A program made the translations under genes and the position numbers. From the NCBI GenBank assembly GCA_023376005.1, contig CM042157.1, positions 90,888,987-90,952,986 on the forward strand: a DNA stretch of 64,000 bases, in the 5' to 3' direction. Origin of the DNA: Doryteuthis pealeii (Eukaryota > Mollusca > Cephalopoda > Myopsida > Loliginidae). Under the pieces are notes generated by a model. It was not told the origin of the DNA, ran no database searches, and saw only the letters and a program-made list of their open reading frames with translations. Of this stretch, positions 11,189 to 23,217 are shown one piece after another. Each line of letters starts with the position of its first letter. Position 1 is the first letter of the stretch.

Positions 11189-11446
11189 TTTCGGTTTAGC
11201 TCAGTCGGTAGAGCGTTCAGCTAGAGACCACAAGGTTCCTAGTTCGATACCGGTCCTCGCCAACTCAGCGTATGAGTAGCACAGGGATCTGTGCGGTAAA
11301 GTAAGGAGCTGATGGTAGGTGTGGCACTCAACCTCAGATGCTAAAAACAATCTCCTTGGTCTAGCGCTAGTGAAAAGGGGATAGACTTCCTCGCTGACTG
11401 GCTGATACCGACTTTAGGCCGCCCCCGTCGACTTTTACTTTTACTT
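11189..11446 (+). mobile_element. tRNA-derived SINE C2, copy a
   Basis: The head TTTAGCTCAGTCGGTAGAGCG (A box) and AGTTCGATACCGG (B box) is clearly tRNA-like. The body holds GTGCGGTAAAGTAAGGAGC and the tail ends GACTTTAGGCCGCCCCCGTCG with ACTTTT repeats. It has no acceptor-stem pairing partner or CCA context, so it is a SINE and not a tRNA gene. It forms an inverted pair with the copy at 11495. Confidence 0.85.
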
Positions 11447-11494
11447 ATATATCTGAAATTAATCTTGACATGAAATGATGTTAATATAGTTCAT

Positions 11495-11745
11495 AAGTAA
11501 AGTAAAAGTAAAGTCGTCGGGGTGGCTTAAAGTCGGTACCAGCCAGACAGTGAGGGAGTCTATCCCCCTTTCACTAGTGCTAGACCAAGATTGTTTAAGC
11601 ATCTGAGGTGGAGAGCCAAACCTACATCAGCTCCTCACAGTAAACTGCACAGATCCCTGTGCTACTCATATGCTGAGTTGGTGAGGGCCAGTATCAAACG
11701 CAGAACCTTGTGGTTCCTAGGCAGATGCTCTACTGACTGAATCTT
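11495..11745 (-). mobile_element. SINE C2, copy b (inverted partner of copy a)
   Basis: On the minus strand the tRNA-like A box is decayed, while the body and tail (AAGTAAAGTAAAAGTAAAG on the plus strand) are well kept. Only about 50 bp separate it from copy a, so a transcript across both could fold into a roughly 240-bp hairpin. Confidence 0.82.
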
Positions 11746-11882
11746 ACTAACCTGGTGCTTTCTTTAGTAGACAACAGGTTAGAAAATCTGTATATGTTTA
11801 CTAGTGCAAGTAATGACTATTTAGACACTAGGTGAATGTAGTTTACAGACAGGATATGTATAAGAAAGAAAAAATAGATTTT

Positions 11883-12478
11883 AGTTTGGTTTGGTTTGGT
11901 TTATGGCATATCAACCTCAGTGGGTTATTTAATGCCGATAAAGTTTTGAAATAAATCCATTCTTAATGGATACTCAATTTTTTTTTAATAAATACATTTT
12001 TCTATTTAACCCATAGATGGGACCCTAACAGGTACTGCCACTCCGGGTCAGAGTGGACCTGGAAGCAATGGTGATGAAGGGATGCTACACATTCCCCAAA
12101 CCTCCAAAACTGGAACCTCACCATCAGATAGAGTTTAACGTCATTCCCTGGACATGTAGACCCTCAGTCTCCGCCTTCTAGCGCCCATATGATAAAAAGG
12201 GTGGGGCTTGCCATAAGGGCTATAGGGTTGGGGCAATCATATAGGTGCTAGGGCTTGACATGACCAGCCGATTGATCGGAGGGCGCCTCTCCGACTGACC
12301 ATCTAGCCTAAGTAAGGGTCTAAGTGGAGTGTTACAAGTCATGCTGCTCATCCACCAAGAGTTCAGCCTTAAGCATCATGGGTCGCCACCCACGGCCAAC
12401 AGGTGGTTCCATTTGGGGGAGTCTTACCCCTCTGCAGAGGTGCAGTCGGTGCATTCTAACGCCCCAGCCGACAGGGCA
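11883..12478 (-). mobile_element. Family B retroposon, near full length (B2)
   Basis: On the minus strand it runs from GCCCTGTCGGCTGGGGCG through a GC-rich head with CCTCTGCAGAGGGGTAAG, a middle with GACATGTCCAGGGAATGACG-like sequence and the GCATTAAATAACC tail, to (AAACC)n. The head matches no tRNA, 5S or snRNA that I know. About 596 bp. Confidence 0.72.
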
Positions 12479-12599
12479 ATTAAAGAACTGGAAATCTATT
12501 ACAATCTAAAGTAGTTAAATAATAAACCCATATTGATGTCATTAAAAAACTTTTTTTAAAACCTTATACAGTCACCATGTATAGCTATGAATATGATGA

Positions 12600-13045
12600 A
12601 ATAAGAGGTACATTTTTTTTTTTTGGGTAAGTATCAATGAGAGGAAAAATCTACAAATTTTCCAGAAATCATCTTTTAGTAAACGTCTTATATAATAATA
12701 CTTCAAAAAGTACAAAGTAATCAAAAAAAGAGCACTATCTCATTAAAAGATAGTCTCAGAATATTTTGATATATAAAAACTTTCAATTTTGGAAAAAATG
12801 AACTTACAAGCTAGTATTAAAACATAAACAAAACACGCTGAATGGCTTTATTTTTAAAAGAAATATGTAAAGTGGTATTCTAATTCTTGTATGTAAGGTA
12901 TTTTAAAGTTAAAGTGATGATATTTATTTAAATTAATTCCATGCAGTATTAAAATGAGGTCATTTTTTTTTTTTTTTTTTTTGATAAGTATCTACAAATT
13001 TTCCAGAAATCATCTGTTAGTAAACATCTTATATAATAATACTAC
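12600..13045. repeat. Direct repeat flanking a family R-like segment
   Basis: AAATTTTCCAGAAATCATCT followed by TTATATAATAATACT occurs at 12654-12703 and again at 12993-13043, each preceded by a poly-T tract. Between them, 12890-12962 resembles the outer part of family R at 56842-56895 (GCAGTATTAAAATGA). Confidence 0.5.
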
Positions 13046-13149
13046 TTGGAAGCTTTACATGACAAGAAAGTCACTACAAAGGAATTCACTTAAAAGTAAT
13101 CAGCTGCATCAGCTATACTTATAACAGTAACAATGTTAACAATTTATAC

Positions 13150-13186
<37 letters not shown>

Positions 13187-13470
13187 AGAGTTTCATAATT
13201 TGCTTGAAGCATTGTGCATATATTGGTTAGGAGGTTGATTTAGAAGGCTATCACAATGCAGTTTGGAATAAATTAAAAAAATAATAATACGGTAATAATG
13301 GTGTTGTGTGTTGACCTGTATTTTTATTCTTTCTTGAATTTTCGAGGTAATACCTCTTTATCAAAAGAACTGAACTGAAGCAGTCCAGCTATGCCATAGC
13401 TGGACCGTATTATTATTTTTTTTATTTATTCCAAACTGCATTGTGATAACCTTCTAAATCAACCTCCTAA

Positions 13471-13505
<35 letters not shown>
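13150..13505. repeat. Inverted repeat O1 bounded by (TA)n arrays
   Basis: 73-bp arms at 13221-13293 and 13404-13476 pair through GTTAGGAGGTTGATTTAGAA and its complement. The loop contains an 11-bp stem hairpin GTCCAGCTATG/CATAGCTGGAC at 13382-13404 and a TTTATCAAAAGAACTGAA motif. Both outer sides run directly into (TA)n arrays (13150-13184 and 13474-13505). Confidence 0.7.
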
Positions 13506-13509
<4 letters not shown>

Positions 13510-14520
13510 CTACTAGTGTTCCATAATAGGTGCTACACTTAGTGGATGAAATATATATGCAAATGTAACAACGATTATGGAATATAGGTATTAATTAAAA
13601 CTTATAACAAGTACTATTAAGAAAATACAATTTTAAAATATGCTAAATGCATTATTATATGTAAGCACAAAGGCTGATTTAATTTTAGATGCTGTTGGCA
13701 ACCAAGTAAAAGAAATTCTAGTTATTTAGGTATAAACAATGTCAAAGAAAAAAAAGAAAAGAATAGATAGTTGAGCAGACTTTTAGAATGCACCAAGGAC
13801 AACTAGTTAGTAACTAATCTTGCTTCAAGACAGCCTAATTCCAAACCAGAGCAAATAGACGCCTAACTTCCCAGAGGAATAGAGCAAACAGGTAGGCTGA
13901 AACAAAATTTAGCACAAAGGCATCGTCTCAGAATTATGTAATAACCAAAATGACAACTATCAAATGCAAGTTCGTTTTTTGGCTTTTGTTTTTTTCTTTA
14001 TAAACTAAAAAATATTAATCATATTAGATTGAGAAAAGGTATGTGCATTTGGAGCACATTTTGGAAAAAAAAAAAAAAAAAAGAAAGAAAACTGATGCAG
14101 TTAATTGGGAATTATATTATTATTATTATTATTATTATTATTACAGTCACTTAGTGGTTTACCTTCTCCCTCATTTCAGATGATAGAATGTTTCTGTAGT
14201 TAAGAATTAAGAGAGTGACTACCAGAAAAGAAAAAAAATTATAATTTATTTTATATATTTTTATAGAATTAGTGAAAAGAGATTACAGAATAAAAAATAG
14301 AAGTAAAAGAATTAAGAAAACTAGTTTTGTTCAATAATTTCAAATAAACACAAATACACGCTCTTTTTTAAGGTTAACTTCAAATTTCATGTTAAGAATT
14401 TTCCAAGAAATAGATTTTACAAATTTTATTCCAAGAATTTGGAAGAATTCCAAGGAGATGTTAAAATAATAAAATTATAAGTATCAATAAAACAAAGTTA
14501 TATCATAATGAATTGATTTT
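13506..14520. other. No gene seen; microsatellites
   Basis: Poly-A at 14065-14082 and (TAT)n at about 14115-14143. The rest is AT-rich without internal matches. Confidence 0.5.
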
Positions 14521-15018
14521 TGGGTAATTTATGAGGAAGTGCGTCCCGGTCTCCTGCCTCAGAAATTGCTACCCGGTGACTATTAAAATAACGACCCAGC
14601 CAGTCTATTCAAAACTATCCATCTTCATATCTATCTATCTATCTATCTCAATTTGTTCATATTTATCTATATTACTTTAAATACTAAGATTTTTTTTTTA
14701 TTCAGGTTTGTTTAATGTCTTGTTTTTAATTTAAATAAACAAGAATTACGACAAAAAAATGCGACCGCCCCCCACAAATACATTTACTTGTCGAAAATAT
14801 CTATCTATCATTTGTTCATATCTATCTATATTATTTTGTTTGTTTATCTATCTATCTCAGTCTATTCCAAACTATATATCCATCTTCATATCTAAACAAG
14901 AATTACGACAAATTACAATAAATAAACAAGAATTACGACAAGCTGGGGTTGTTATTTTGATAGTCATTGGGTAGCAATTTTTGAGGCAGGAGACTGGGAC
15001 ACATCCTCATAAATTACC
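14521..15018. mobile_element. Fold-back element J2
   Basis: Inverted ends: GGTAATTTATGAGGA...GTCCCGGTCTCCTGCCTCA on the left pairs with the right block GAGGCAGGAGACTGGGAC...TCCTCATAAATTACC. A CTACCC-GGTGACTATTAAAATAAC arm continues inward. The interior holds ATCT repeats and three copies of AACAAGAATTACGACAA, not telomeric repeats. It shares its termini with J1. Confidence 0.65.
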
Positions 15019-15084
15019 AATTTTTGAATATACAATTGTCATACAATGAATAAGGTGAATTTTGCCTAAGAACTTGGCAATAAG

Positions 15085-15340
15085 AAGCAGCGGTTTACAA
15101 TAGTGATAGGTCCTTTCATGTCACAGAAAACTATCAGCATAGCCTTCTTTACTGACAACAGCACCAGAACTCTTTAACAAAGTGTGTTTCCACCATGGAT
15201 TGTCTTTTTTGACTCAGGCTCATAGTGGCAAACCCATGTTTAGCCTATTTGTAAACATTTTTTTGACTAAAACATGCTTCTCCATATGCATCACACATTC
15301 TTCAGTAAATTTCACATGGTTTGCACTTCTCAGCCACCAA
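15085..15340 (-). pseudogene. mariner transposase remnant (central part)
   Basis: On the minus strand, conceptual translation gives TWVCHYEPESKKTIHGG and then KKAMLIVFCDMKGPITIVN. This matches the mariner region running from the first catalytic aspartate motif (GDETW-hh-H-x-EPE-x-K) to K-V-M-x-x-h-F-W-D-x-K-G. The first catalytic aspartate codon is lost to a small deletion that leaves TAA. Stops occur within the block. It appears to come from a different mariner copy than the one at 10122. Confidence 0.72.
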
Positions 15341-15354
15341 AAATTTGATAACAG

Positions 15355-15386
<32 letters not shown>

Positions 15387-15759
15387 TCCTCTCATTTATT
15401 ACTGTAACAGCAAAAATGACACATTGAAGTGAGAATTTTTATTAAGGTAAAATAAGCATAATAGCATTAAAATAAAGCAATTTCTAATGCAATTTGCAAC
15501 TTAATAGTTTAAGGACTGCATTCATGCTCAACCAGATCTAAAGGGAGATAACTTATTATTTATAAATTTTATAAACAAAGTTTTTTGTATGAAAACTGTC
15601 ACCACCCACTTAGAAACAGCAGCTAATTGCATACCAACCAAACAAAGACCCAAATAGTCCCTGGGAGTCAATAAGCAGTTAAAAGAAAAATGAGATAACA
15701 AAAAAAAAAGCATCCCTACGTAATAATAAATAAATTTTTAGATCAAACTAAGAGCTGCC
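15341..15759. other. No gene seen; long poly-A
   Basis: A28 tract at about 15356-15383. The remainder up to the LINE pseudogene has no recognised content. Confidence 0.45.
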
Positions 15760-16340
15760 AGCCAAGAAGATAGACTTCTGAAATAGAAAGAACATCAAGA
15801 ATCTGTTTGAAAACCCTCCTAAAATCACAGTTAAAAATACCCAAGAAATCCTTAGTAGCTAACTAGATACCAATCTAAGACACTTTATAGAGGATGAACC
15901 CAAAGTTCTAAAAGCAGAAAAGCTGCAAGCCTCAACAAAATACCTCCTGATGTATGGAAGACAGGAAAATTTGACAACATACAAAAAAACTATATAGAAA
16001 TGGACAGAAGGCTGCATCCTCCCCTTCCCCCCCCAAAAAAAAGGTGGCTTTGGAATCACTAAAAACTACAAAGGTATAAACTCTTATTGTCATAACTGAT
16101 AAGGTTTATAATGCTCTGCTTCTCAATTTCATCCAACCCAAAGTCGAGAAAATTCTTAGGAAAAAAAACAAAATGGATTTCAGAGAAATTGATCCACAAC
16201 TATTCATTGAATCACAGAATGGGGTTGAGCAAAAAGAATCTCAAAGCAACTCTTTTGTTTGTAGATTTCTCCAAAGCTTTTAACACCATACAGAGGAAAG
16301 AGGGTGGAGCAAATACTTCTAGCATATGGTCACCTGGGGG

Positions 16341-16375
<35 letters not shown>

Positions 16376-17350
16376 GCTACTACTATAATGATGCTATATA
16401 AAGACACAAAAGCAATAGTTCATTCACCTGATGGTGATACAGATATTTTTTGACATTGTCAATGGAGTCTTACAAGGTGATACATTAGCAACATTTCTAT
16501 TTATAGAAATGTCCGTACTATGAACATTAGATTTAATGAAGGAAAATGGTTTCTCACTAAAAAAGGCAAGAAGCAGGTGATATCCCACAGAAACTATTAC
16601 TGATGTAAACCACACAGATGATCTAAAGTTTCTCACAATTACACCTGCCCAAGTCATATCTTTGCTGCATAGCCTGGAGCAGACAGCAAGAGGAATTGGC
16701 TTCTATATAAACTTGGATAAAACAGAGTTAATGTGGTTTAAACAAGATGGAATTTTATGCACATTAAATGGCTAGCCTCTAAAATTAGACCAGTTCACAT
16801 ACCTAGGCAGCAATATCTCATCTTCAGAAAGCGATGTCAATATACTCATAGGAAAGGAATGGATTGCTATTGACAGATTATTGATTATATGGAAATCTGA
16901 TCTCTCTGATGAGATAAAAAAATGGGAATTCTTCCAAGAAGTAGCCTTATTTGTACTACTGTATGGCTACACCACTTGGACTTTAACAAAACATTTGGAA
17001 AAAAGGCTAGATTGAAACTAGACAAAGATGCTATGTGCTGTCTTGAATAGTTTCTTGAAGAAGCATCCCATAAAACAGCATGTTTGGCCACTTACCGCCT
17101 ATCACACATAAGACGAACAAGGCATGCTGGACATTGCTGGAGAAGTAAGGACAAAACCATGTGACATTCTCCTGTGGATACACCAATGTTGGTCAACCAA
17201 GAAAAATTTACAACAGCTATATGCAGACACTAGATGCCATGCTGAGGACATGCCAGGAGCAATGACTAATAGAAATGGGTGGCGAGAGAGAGAGATAATC
17301 ATTGGAATCTGTGCAGTCAACACAATTATGATGATGATTATAAACAAAAT
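15760..17350 (+). pseudogene. RTE-like non-LTR reverse transcriptase pseudogene
   Basis: Fragments in shifting frames line up with one reverse transcriptase: NPPKITVKNTQEIL (15815), KWTEGCILPFP and GGFGITKNYKGI (16000-16078), NGFQR (16171), LKATLLFVDFSKAFNTIQR (16237-16295), HTDDLKF where YADD is expected (16611), GIGFYINLDKTELMWF, QFTYLGSNISSSESDVN, LLIIWKSDLSD, LLYGYTTWTLTKHLEKRLD, and the tail PGAMTNRNGWRERE (17254). The aspartate pair survives, but frameshifts, stops and a poly-A insertion at 16340-16372 abolish coding. The N-terminal endonuclease is missing. The clade is inferred from motif style. Confidence 0.85.
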
Positions 17351-17357
17351 TTGACTT

Positions 17358-17666
17358 TGAAGAATAATTAAAGTTCCAATTACCGTCGAACTGGGAAGAC
17401 AAGGCAGCAAACGGTTGTAACTCAATACAATCCCGAAAGCCACAAGGTCCACTGCAAAATGACAGAGTATATATAAGACTCCACAATGTCATTCAAATCA
17501 AGCAGTCAAGCAGCCAATCAGAACTCAAGGAATGGAATCACCCAAATCACCCAGATTCATGGATGGATCATTCTTGAGTCCTATTTATACCAACTGTCTT
17601 GGACACTGTTGGTGTGGTACTTAGCCTCCTGTTGGTTTGAATAACAGCAGCTAACTAACTTCAATA
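17358..17666 (-). mobile_element. Family A LTR-like element, copy A2
   Basis: 309-bp copy with perfect 5-bp duplications GACTT (17353-17357 and 17667-17671). It sits directly after the 3' end of the LINE pseudogene, so it inserted next to or into the LINE tail. Confidence 0.72.
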
Positions 17667-17671
17667 GACTT

Positions 17672-18218
17672 AACATTAATAGCTGCCAAGAATAGTCTTT
17701 AAGTGAAAACCTTATAAACTTTCAAAAAAGCTAATCCCACAATATATATCAATTTTAATACATCATAATTCATTTAAATGATATGGCTTCATTTTCAGCT
17801 ACTTTATATATGAAAGCTCAGAGAACTACCTAGTTGATCAGAAAACATTCAGAATTCTGAATTCTTGTTAGATATGTATTTGTTTTTATCAAACTAGTTT
17901 GAACACAAAGCTATATTCATGGTGGATTCAATGAGCAACAAAGTCCCAAAAGTTAATGAGGCAAACTCACAAATCACTGTATGTTTAATCAACCTAGGTG
18001 ATATTTCTATATCAAGATATAAAAAGGTGATGCTATTTTCTTTTTATACTATTAAAATCATAATTATTAGAAATAGATATTAAATGTTTATTAAAGCATT
18101 AAAGAGATTCACTTGTGATTTTTAGAGACTTAAAGGTTGCTCCATTTAATTCAAATTGAAAAATAAACAAAGGATTTTGTGCTGAGTTAAGATTCCAGAT
18201 TTAAAGAAAAGGGGAAAA

Positions 18219-18285
<67 letters not shown>

Positions 18286-18317
18286 AAAAAGTGAAAGTAA
18301 ATCTGACAATGTAATTT
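17672..18317. other. No gene seen; (TA)n microsatellite
   Basis: A long (TA)n array at about 18225-18282, interrupted once. Flanks are AT-rich. Confidence 0.5.
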
Positions 18318-18386
18318 ATTAAAAAAAAAAGAAAAAACACAAGTTTCATTTACACCTGAATGAAACTTGTGTTTTTTTTTATTATA
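18318..18386. repeat. Perfect-stem hairpin
   Basis: AAAAAACACAAGTTTCATT and its complement AATGAAACTTGTGTTTTTT flank a short TACACCTG loop. It is small and resembles the other fold-back units but has no clear target duplication. Confidence 0.6.
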
Positions 18387-18984
18387 CATTAAATAGCAAC
18401 TGATTTAATTTCTGACACAATTTAATATGACCTTCATAAGAAAGTTGGGGGGGGGGATAAGTTTTGGGTAAGACTATATAGTACCTTTTTTGGGGGAGAA
18501 CAGTAGATTTTGTTATTTGTAAGCATGACAAAAACTGGTTTAAAATGTATTGCATATTTTGAATTTTTTTTTTTTGTCATAAAAAAAATGAAAACATGGA
18601 AACCATTCAAGTGAAATTTGCATAACTAAAATAACACATGAACTAATAGATTCCAGTAATCTAACCAATGACATTTTTTGAAATTTAAAAGAAAAAAAAA
18701 ATGACATTCCTTTTTATGTACTACCTAAAAATAGAGTCAATGACCTGCAGTTTATACAAGAGGAGTTCAGCAGTTGCAGTTAAATTAAAACTTTATTTTT
18801 GTGTGTGGGGAGGGAATATCAAATTAACCAGGATATTTCAACAAGTTCTAATTTAAACATTTTAAATTCAGATGCTTATCATTTAATATACTTGTGTCTT
18901 ATAATTCACAAAATGTGTTTCAGTTTTCAGCAAATTTATAATGGAGACAAAACAAGAGTTAATATTACATTTAGTTCATTAAGG
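18387..18984. other. No gene seen
   Basis: G- and T-homopolymer tracts near 18446 and 18563; no matches elsewhere. Confidence 0.45.
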
Positions 18985-19320
18985 TATGCCAACAGCACTA
19001 ATTACTTCTGACACTCTCTTGCCATTTATTCCTATCAGCCATCACTCTTGGTAGATCCTCTAGATGGCAGCCAGTGCCCACATAGACCTGGTGAATGTAA
19101 GTTTTTGCTGGTCAGCCAACATTGGTGTGTCCATAGGAGAATGTCACTTATACTTCATACTTACTTTTTCAGCAGTGCCCAGCATTACCTGCTCATCTTA
19201 CTTGGATGGCTTGTTAGATGGGTGGTAAGCAGCCACACAGCTACTGTTTTGTAGAGTGCTGCTTCCAGGATTTGTTTAAAACAGCACAGCATTCTTGTGT
19301 AATTCCCATCCTGCTTTTTC
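18985..19320 (-). pseudogene. LINE 3' fragment, RTE-like
   Basis: On the minus strand it corresponds to the C-terminal part of the same reverse transcriptase type as at 15760: GNYTRMLCC, HCWALLKK-like sequence, SDILLWTHQCWLTSKNLHS, and a degenerate WRERV region near 19015. All frames are broken by stops. Confidence 0.6.
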
Positions 19321-19692
19321 TCCAAGTATTTTATTAGAGTTTAAACCATACAATCTGTTTTATTTTATCATAGATAAAACATTTTGTTAAATTTTTTTTA
19401 AATGTATTTCTGCTGCCATATGAATATAATGTACAATGAATCCATCGCTTTCTCATCATATCTATGCAATTTTTATTTATGTAATACAAATACATATATG
19501 ACATAAAATTGGAAAAAATAAAAATAAACATCTGATACTATACTGGCTTTTTTTTTTCTTTTCTTTTTGCTGCGCCAGTCAAAATGTAACAGACTCCATT
19601 TCTTTCACATAAGAACTAAGCACAGACTTTTGGGCTTTTTACTTACTGATACAAAAATTCTTCATAAAAAGTGACTTCACAAAAAAACAAAA
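19321..19692. other. No gene seen
   Basis: AT-rich spacer; a T9 tract at 19549-19557. Confidence 0.4.
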
Positions 19693-20135
19693 AAAAAATT
19701 GACAGAATTTCTGAGATGAGGAATTATCATTATAATACACTGATGCACTCAGACTAGTGTCCTCATTTTTGGCTGTTGTCATAGTCATAACATTTCAGAT
19801 GTTGTAACTTCCAGCTTTCTTTGGGTGCATGTCATAGCTAAGAACCTCCTAGGAATTATAAACCAAACCAAACCAAACCATTAATTCAATAGTGCATAAA
19901 AAGTCATATTCTCTGGTTTAGTAAAAGAGACAAACATCTCCAAGACAAATTAACTAGAAAGTACCAAATGACACAAGATATCCTTTCAGCATGGATAGCA
20001 GAAGGAAAATAATCTACCCCTATGGACAAAATAAGCGATTTCATTCAAAATTCCCAGGTTACAAAAACAAGGTCAATTGGTAAATTGGATGAAATATTGT
20101 GCCCATAATAACAATCAAGATGAAGATAACATTTC
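19693..20135 (+). mobile_element. Diverged K element (K4)
   Basis: Aligns by eye with K1: TTCTGAGATGAGG...GACTAGTGTCCTCAT on the left, AGCATGGATAGCAGAAGG and CCCCTATGGACAAAATAA in the body, and CCCATAATAACAATCAAGATG at the right. The VPE reading frame is not preserved. An AAACC tract (19862-19882) in the middle looks like the tail of a truncated family B-type insertion. Confidence 0.5.
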
Positions 20136-20990
20136 TTTAAAAAAATAAATCTTTCTAATTTTTTAAAAGTACTATCACATAACAGTCAGTACATTCATTG
20201 TATAAAACCTATATATAAATCTAACAACTATCATAGGACAGAAGCAATATAGATTTTCTGAAATCAAAACATTTTCAAAAATTAAAAAATAAATTTAAAA
20301 AATGGACATCCAGCAAAACAGAATTAACTTAAATTACTAACTAAATTACTTTTTTTTTTTTATTTAGTAGGTAGCATAAAATAATGATATACTAAAGAGA
20401 GAGAAGAAAAAAAAGTGGGGAGGGGGGGTGACATCTCACATCAACAGCTAAAATAGCAGAATGTGCTCCAGTGACCTACTGGACTTTAAAAAAAATTATT
20501 TTCCTAAATGTACCAGATTGCAATGCATATGCTTGTCACTATGTCAGGAAAACCAGCTGTATATAAAATAAGGTCAGTAATGTTAAATTAGTATTGAGTA
20601 AGAAATGATCTACTGTACCAGATAATTACAAGCATTTGTCTTCTTCATGAATTCTGACTACTAGCTATTTATTCATTCATTCTTTTTTTTCCTTACCGTC
20701 TCTATTCAGTATTTAAATTTCTTTTACTAAGAAGTCTTGGTGAAAACTAATAGAATCACTATGTACAAACTACCAAAAAGATTATAACTTCATTGCTGTC
20801 TTATAATTTAGGAAAGTATTTTATATATTTAAGCAATATATATATATATATATATATATTAATTTATAGCAAAATTCAAGGGAATACACACAAATAGTCA
20901 GGATTATTTACTCATAGCTTGTCACAATTCTGGAAAAAAAAACAAATTGTGAATCATTATGAATTTTTTCTCTAAAATCAAAAATTAGTT
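20136..20990. other. No gene seen; low-complexity tracts
   Basis: Poly-T at 20350-20361, a purine run with G7 near 20396-20428, and (TA)n at 20836-20859. Confidence 0.5.
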
Positions 20991-21222
20991 GGAGGTGTGT
21001 GGTGTAATAGTTAAAGTCATAGGAAATGGACTTGTTGACCTGAGTTCAAATCCTGGATGAAGCTACAGTTCACATAGCGCTAATACCCTTGGGAAAAGTA
21101 TGAATCCAACTACTCCCCCTCCAGCTATGGGTAAATAGTAGGGCAGACTGGCCTCTTTAACCTTAGTTAGGCAACCAGTCTGGAAGATGGCAAACTGAAT
21201 TCAAACCTGTTAAACTCTGCTT
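20991..21222 (+). mobile_element. SINE C1 with tRNA-like head (copy c)
   Basis: Head GTGTGGTGTAATAGTTAAAG (A box side) and GAGTTCAAATCCTGG (B box) followed by the standard body to AACCTGTTAAACTCTGCTTG. The 3' end differs from copy a after CTTG. Confidence 0.75.
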
Positions 21223-21399
21223 GGGGTGGTCACTACTAGAATAGGCTCAGTCCTAATTAGTGATCTATTTCACTATTTAATGGCATATGTTCAAATGATT
21301 ATGAGCAAATGCATGAATTTTTAAAAGATGTATTTCAATAATAAATCTTCTGACATGAACTCAAAAATAAACCACCATTTCATATATCTTGACAATGAC

Positions 21400-21590
21400 C
21401 CAATGACAATCTTCAATGATTGTAGGAACTTTTTTTCAAGATTTTCATCACTGACTTATTGAAGGTCAGCCAGACTGTGGTTGGTCTTCAAGTGACATTT
21501 CCCCATTTTGAAATTCAAATACCATTCATACACTTGTTTGCCTAAAGCTTTTTCCTTAAAAACATATCAAAGAATTTAAACAGTTTCATC
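21400..21590 (-). pseudogene. mariner transposase N-terminal remnant
   Basis: On the minus strand one frame reads GKQVYEWYLNF and, after a frameshift, FQNGEMSLEDQPQSG followed by a stop and PSIS. This is the helix-turn-helix end of a mariner transposase (Q-V-Y-x-W-Y-x-x-F-x-x-G-x-x-S-x-x-D-x-x-x-x-G-R-P-S); the TGA probably replaces the CGA of GRPS. Only this DNA-binding part remains. Confidence 0.75.
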
Positions 21591-21949
21591 AGAAATTCTC
21601 AACAAAAAAGATTCAGATATTTTCTTTCCAAGCCATCACAAAAAAAGTCCTAAGCCACAGGAAACAAATCAGTCAATCTATGTCAACTCATGATATCTAC
21701 CATTGAAAAATGCAGCTAAATCTACTTCCTATACCATTCACATTCCATTTATAAATGTCTTACCCAATAAAGTTACTTACAGCAATAAATGCTAATTTCT
21801 ACATAGATAAGAAATATATCTTTCCATAGCTGAACTTTACCAATATTTTGATAACTTTAAGAGTAGAAAATCACAGCTAGATTAACAAAACTTGTTCTAG
21901 TTATTAATTAAGTTGGTTGCCATTCACTTGTAGTATATATATTTACCAA
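21591..21949. other. No gene seen
   Basis: AT-rich interval between the mariner remnant and SINE C1 copy d. Confidence 0.4.
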
Positions 21950-22152
21950 CCCCTCCGCACGAGCAGGATGTGACACAAGGTAAATTTCTTAAGCGGAGTT
22001 TAACAGGTTTGAATTCAGAGTTTTCCTTCTCCTAGACTGGTTACCTAGCCATGGTTAAAGAGCCCAGTCAGCCCTAGTATTTACACATAGCTGGAGGGAG
22101 AGTAGGATTCATACCTTTCCCAAGAATATTAGTGCTAAGTGAAATGCAATTA
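21950..22152 (-). mobile_element. SINE C1, headless copy d
   Basis: Body and 3' end of C1 (plus strand: ACCAACCCCTCCGCACGAGC to CCAAGAATATTAGTGC); ends near GAAATGCAATTA before the B box. Confidence 0.72.
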
Positions 22153-22870
22153 TCGAACCAGAAGATCCTAAAAAGGATTTTTTTTTTTGTAACAATTTTT
22201 CTGTAATTTAGTTTTAGTGTAATTTTCTGTAATTTAGCAACATGCTGAGTCAGAGTATAACACTTGCAAATCCTTATCCTATCAAAGTTTTCTCTTGTAT
22301 CCTGCAGGATATCCTAGAAAGGATTTAATCCCATTGTTATTTCTAAATTACTTATATATTTAATACAAACATGTACACACAAAAATAAATATTTACATAA
22401 TACAAACTTTAACAAGGTCTTATATGGTTGTTCAATATTCTAGAAGTAAATTTTAAATTAAAAATCTTGCAAAAAATTAAAAACAACACTTCTAAATTAT
22501 TGTGAACATTTCTAAATATTTTTAACTATTTCTAAATATTTCTGAAAATACTAAAAATAAAATTTTCATTTAACTGAAAATTGTTGAAAATATAGATTTA
22601 AACTTCAATTTTACTTGTCAGTAATATTAAATATGTTAACACAAGTTTTCAATAAACATATTGTCCTTAGTTCTGTATTTTGTGGAAATATCCACAAAGT
22701 TAAGAGATTTGTGCACACAAATAAAAAGGCTTCACAATTCAACAACAAAGCAAGAAATCAGAATGAAGAATTATGTGTGGATCTAACTGAAACTATCTCA
22801 CCAACATCATCACAATTCCATTTGTTATATTTTTTGTTATACATTACTTTCTGTAATTTCATTCTTTGCA
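22153..22870. other. No gene seen; short direct repeats
   Basis: TTTCTGTAATTTAG occurs twice at about 22198 and 22223, and ATTTCTAAATATTT repeats at 22508-22540. Confidence 0.45.
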
Positions 22871-23217
22871 GTTTAATTTAGTTAAATTAGGAAAACTTGG
22901 CAATGAAAGCCTGGAGTGAAGGGAAGAGCTAGCATCCAAGTCGTTCTATCCTTTCTTTCAAATAAATTCAACGTAATAAATTAATTAATTTTAAATACAT
23001 TTTTTTTTGTTAATATCAATATCACTTACTTTTAAATACTTGTGTGCGCACACACACACACACACACACAAAAACAAAAAACAAGTAATTTTTAAAAAAG
23101 GGGGGGTAATCTTTTTATATGGGTTTTTACTTGGTTTCATAAATCTTTCTAATTTAATATATTTTATTTCATTAAAACTTAAATACTTGACATAAAGAGG
23201 GTGCATATATTTGCATG
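22871..23217 (+). mobile_element. Decayed Helitron, family 1 relic
   Basis: The 3' half of family 1 is recognisable: GTTAAATTAGGAAAACTTGG, then TTCATTAAAACTTAAATACTT and AGGGTGCATATATTTGC. The left half of the terminal hairpin is mutated and CTAG reads CATG. A (CA)n array at 23048-23070 lies inside. Confidence 0.55.

Noticed and set aside
11189..11262. Possible functional tRNA gene
   Set aside because: A and B boxes are good, but stems do not close and the same head is joined to a SINE body in all full copies.
17102..17452. 116-codon minus-strand frame
   Set aside because: Antisense shadow of the LINE tail and family A copy A2.
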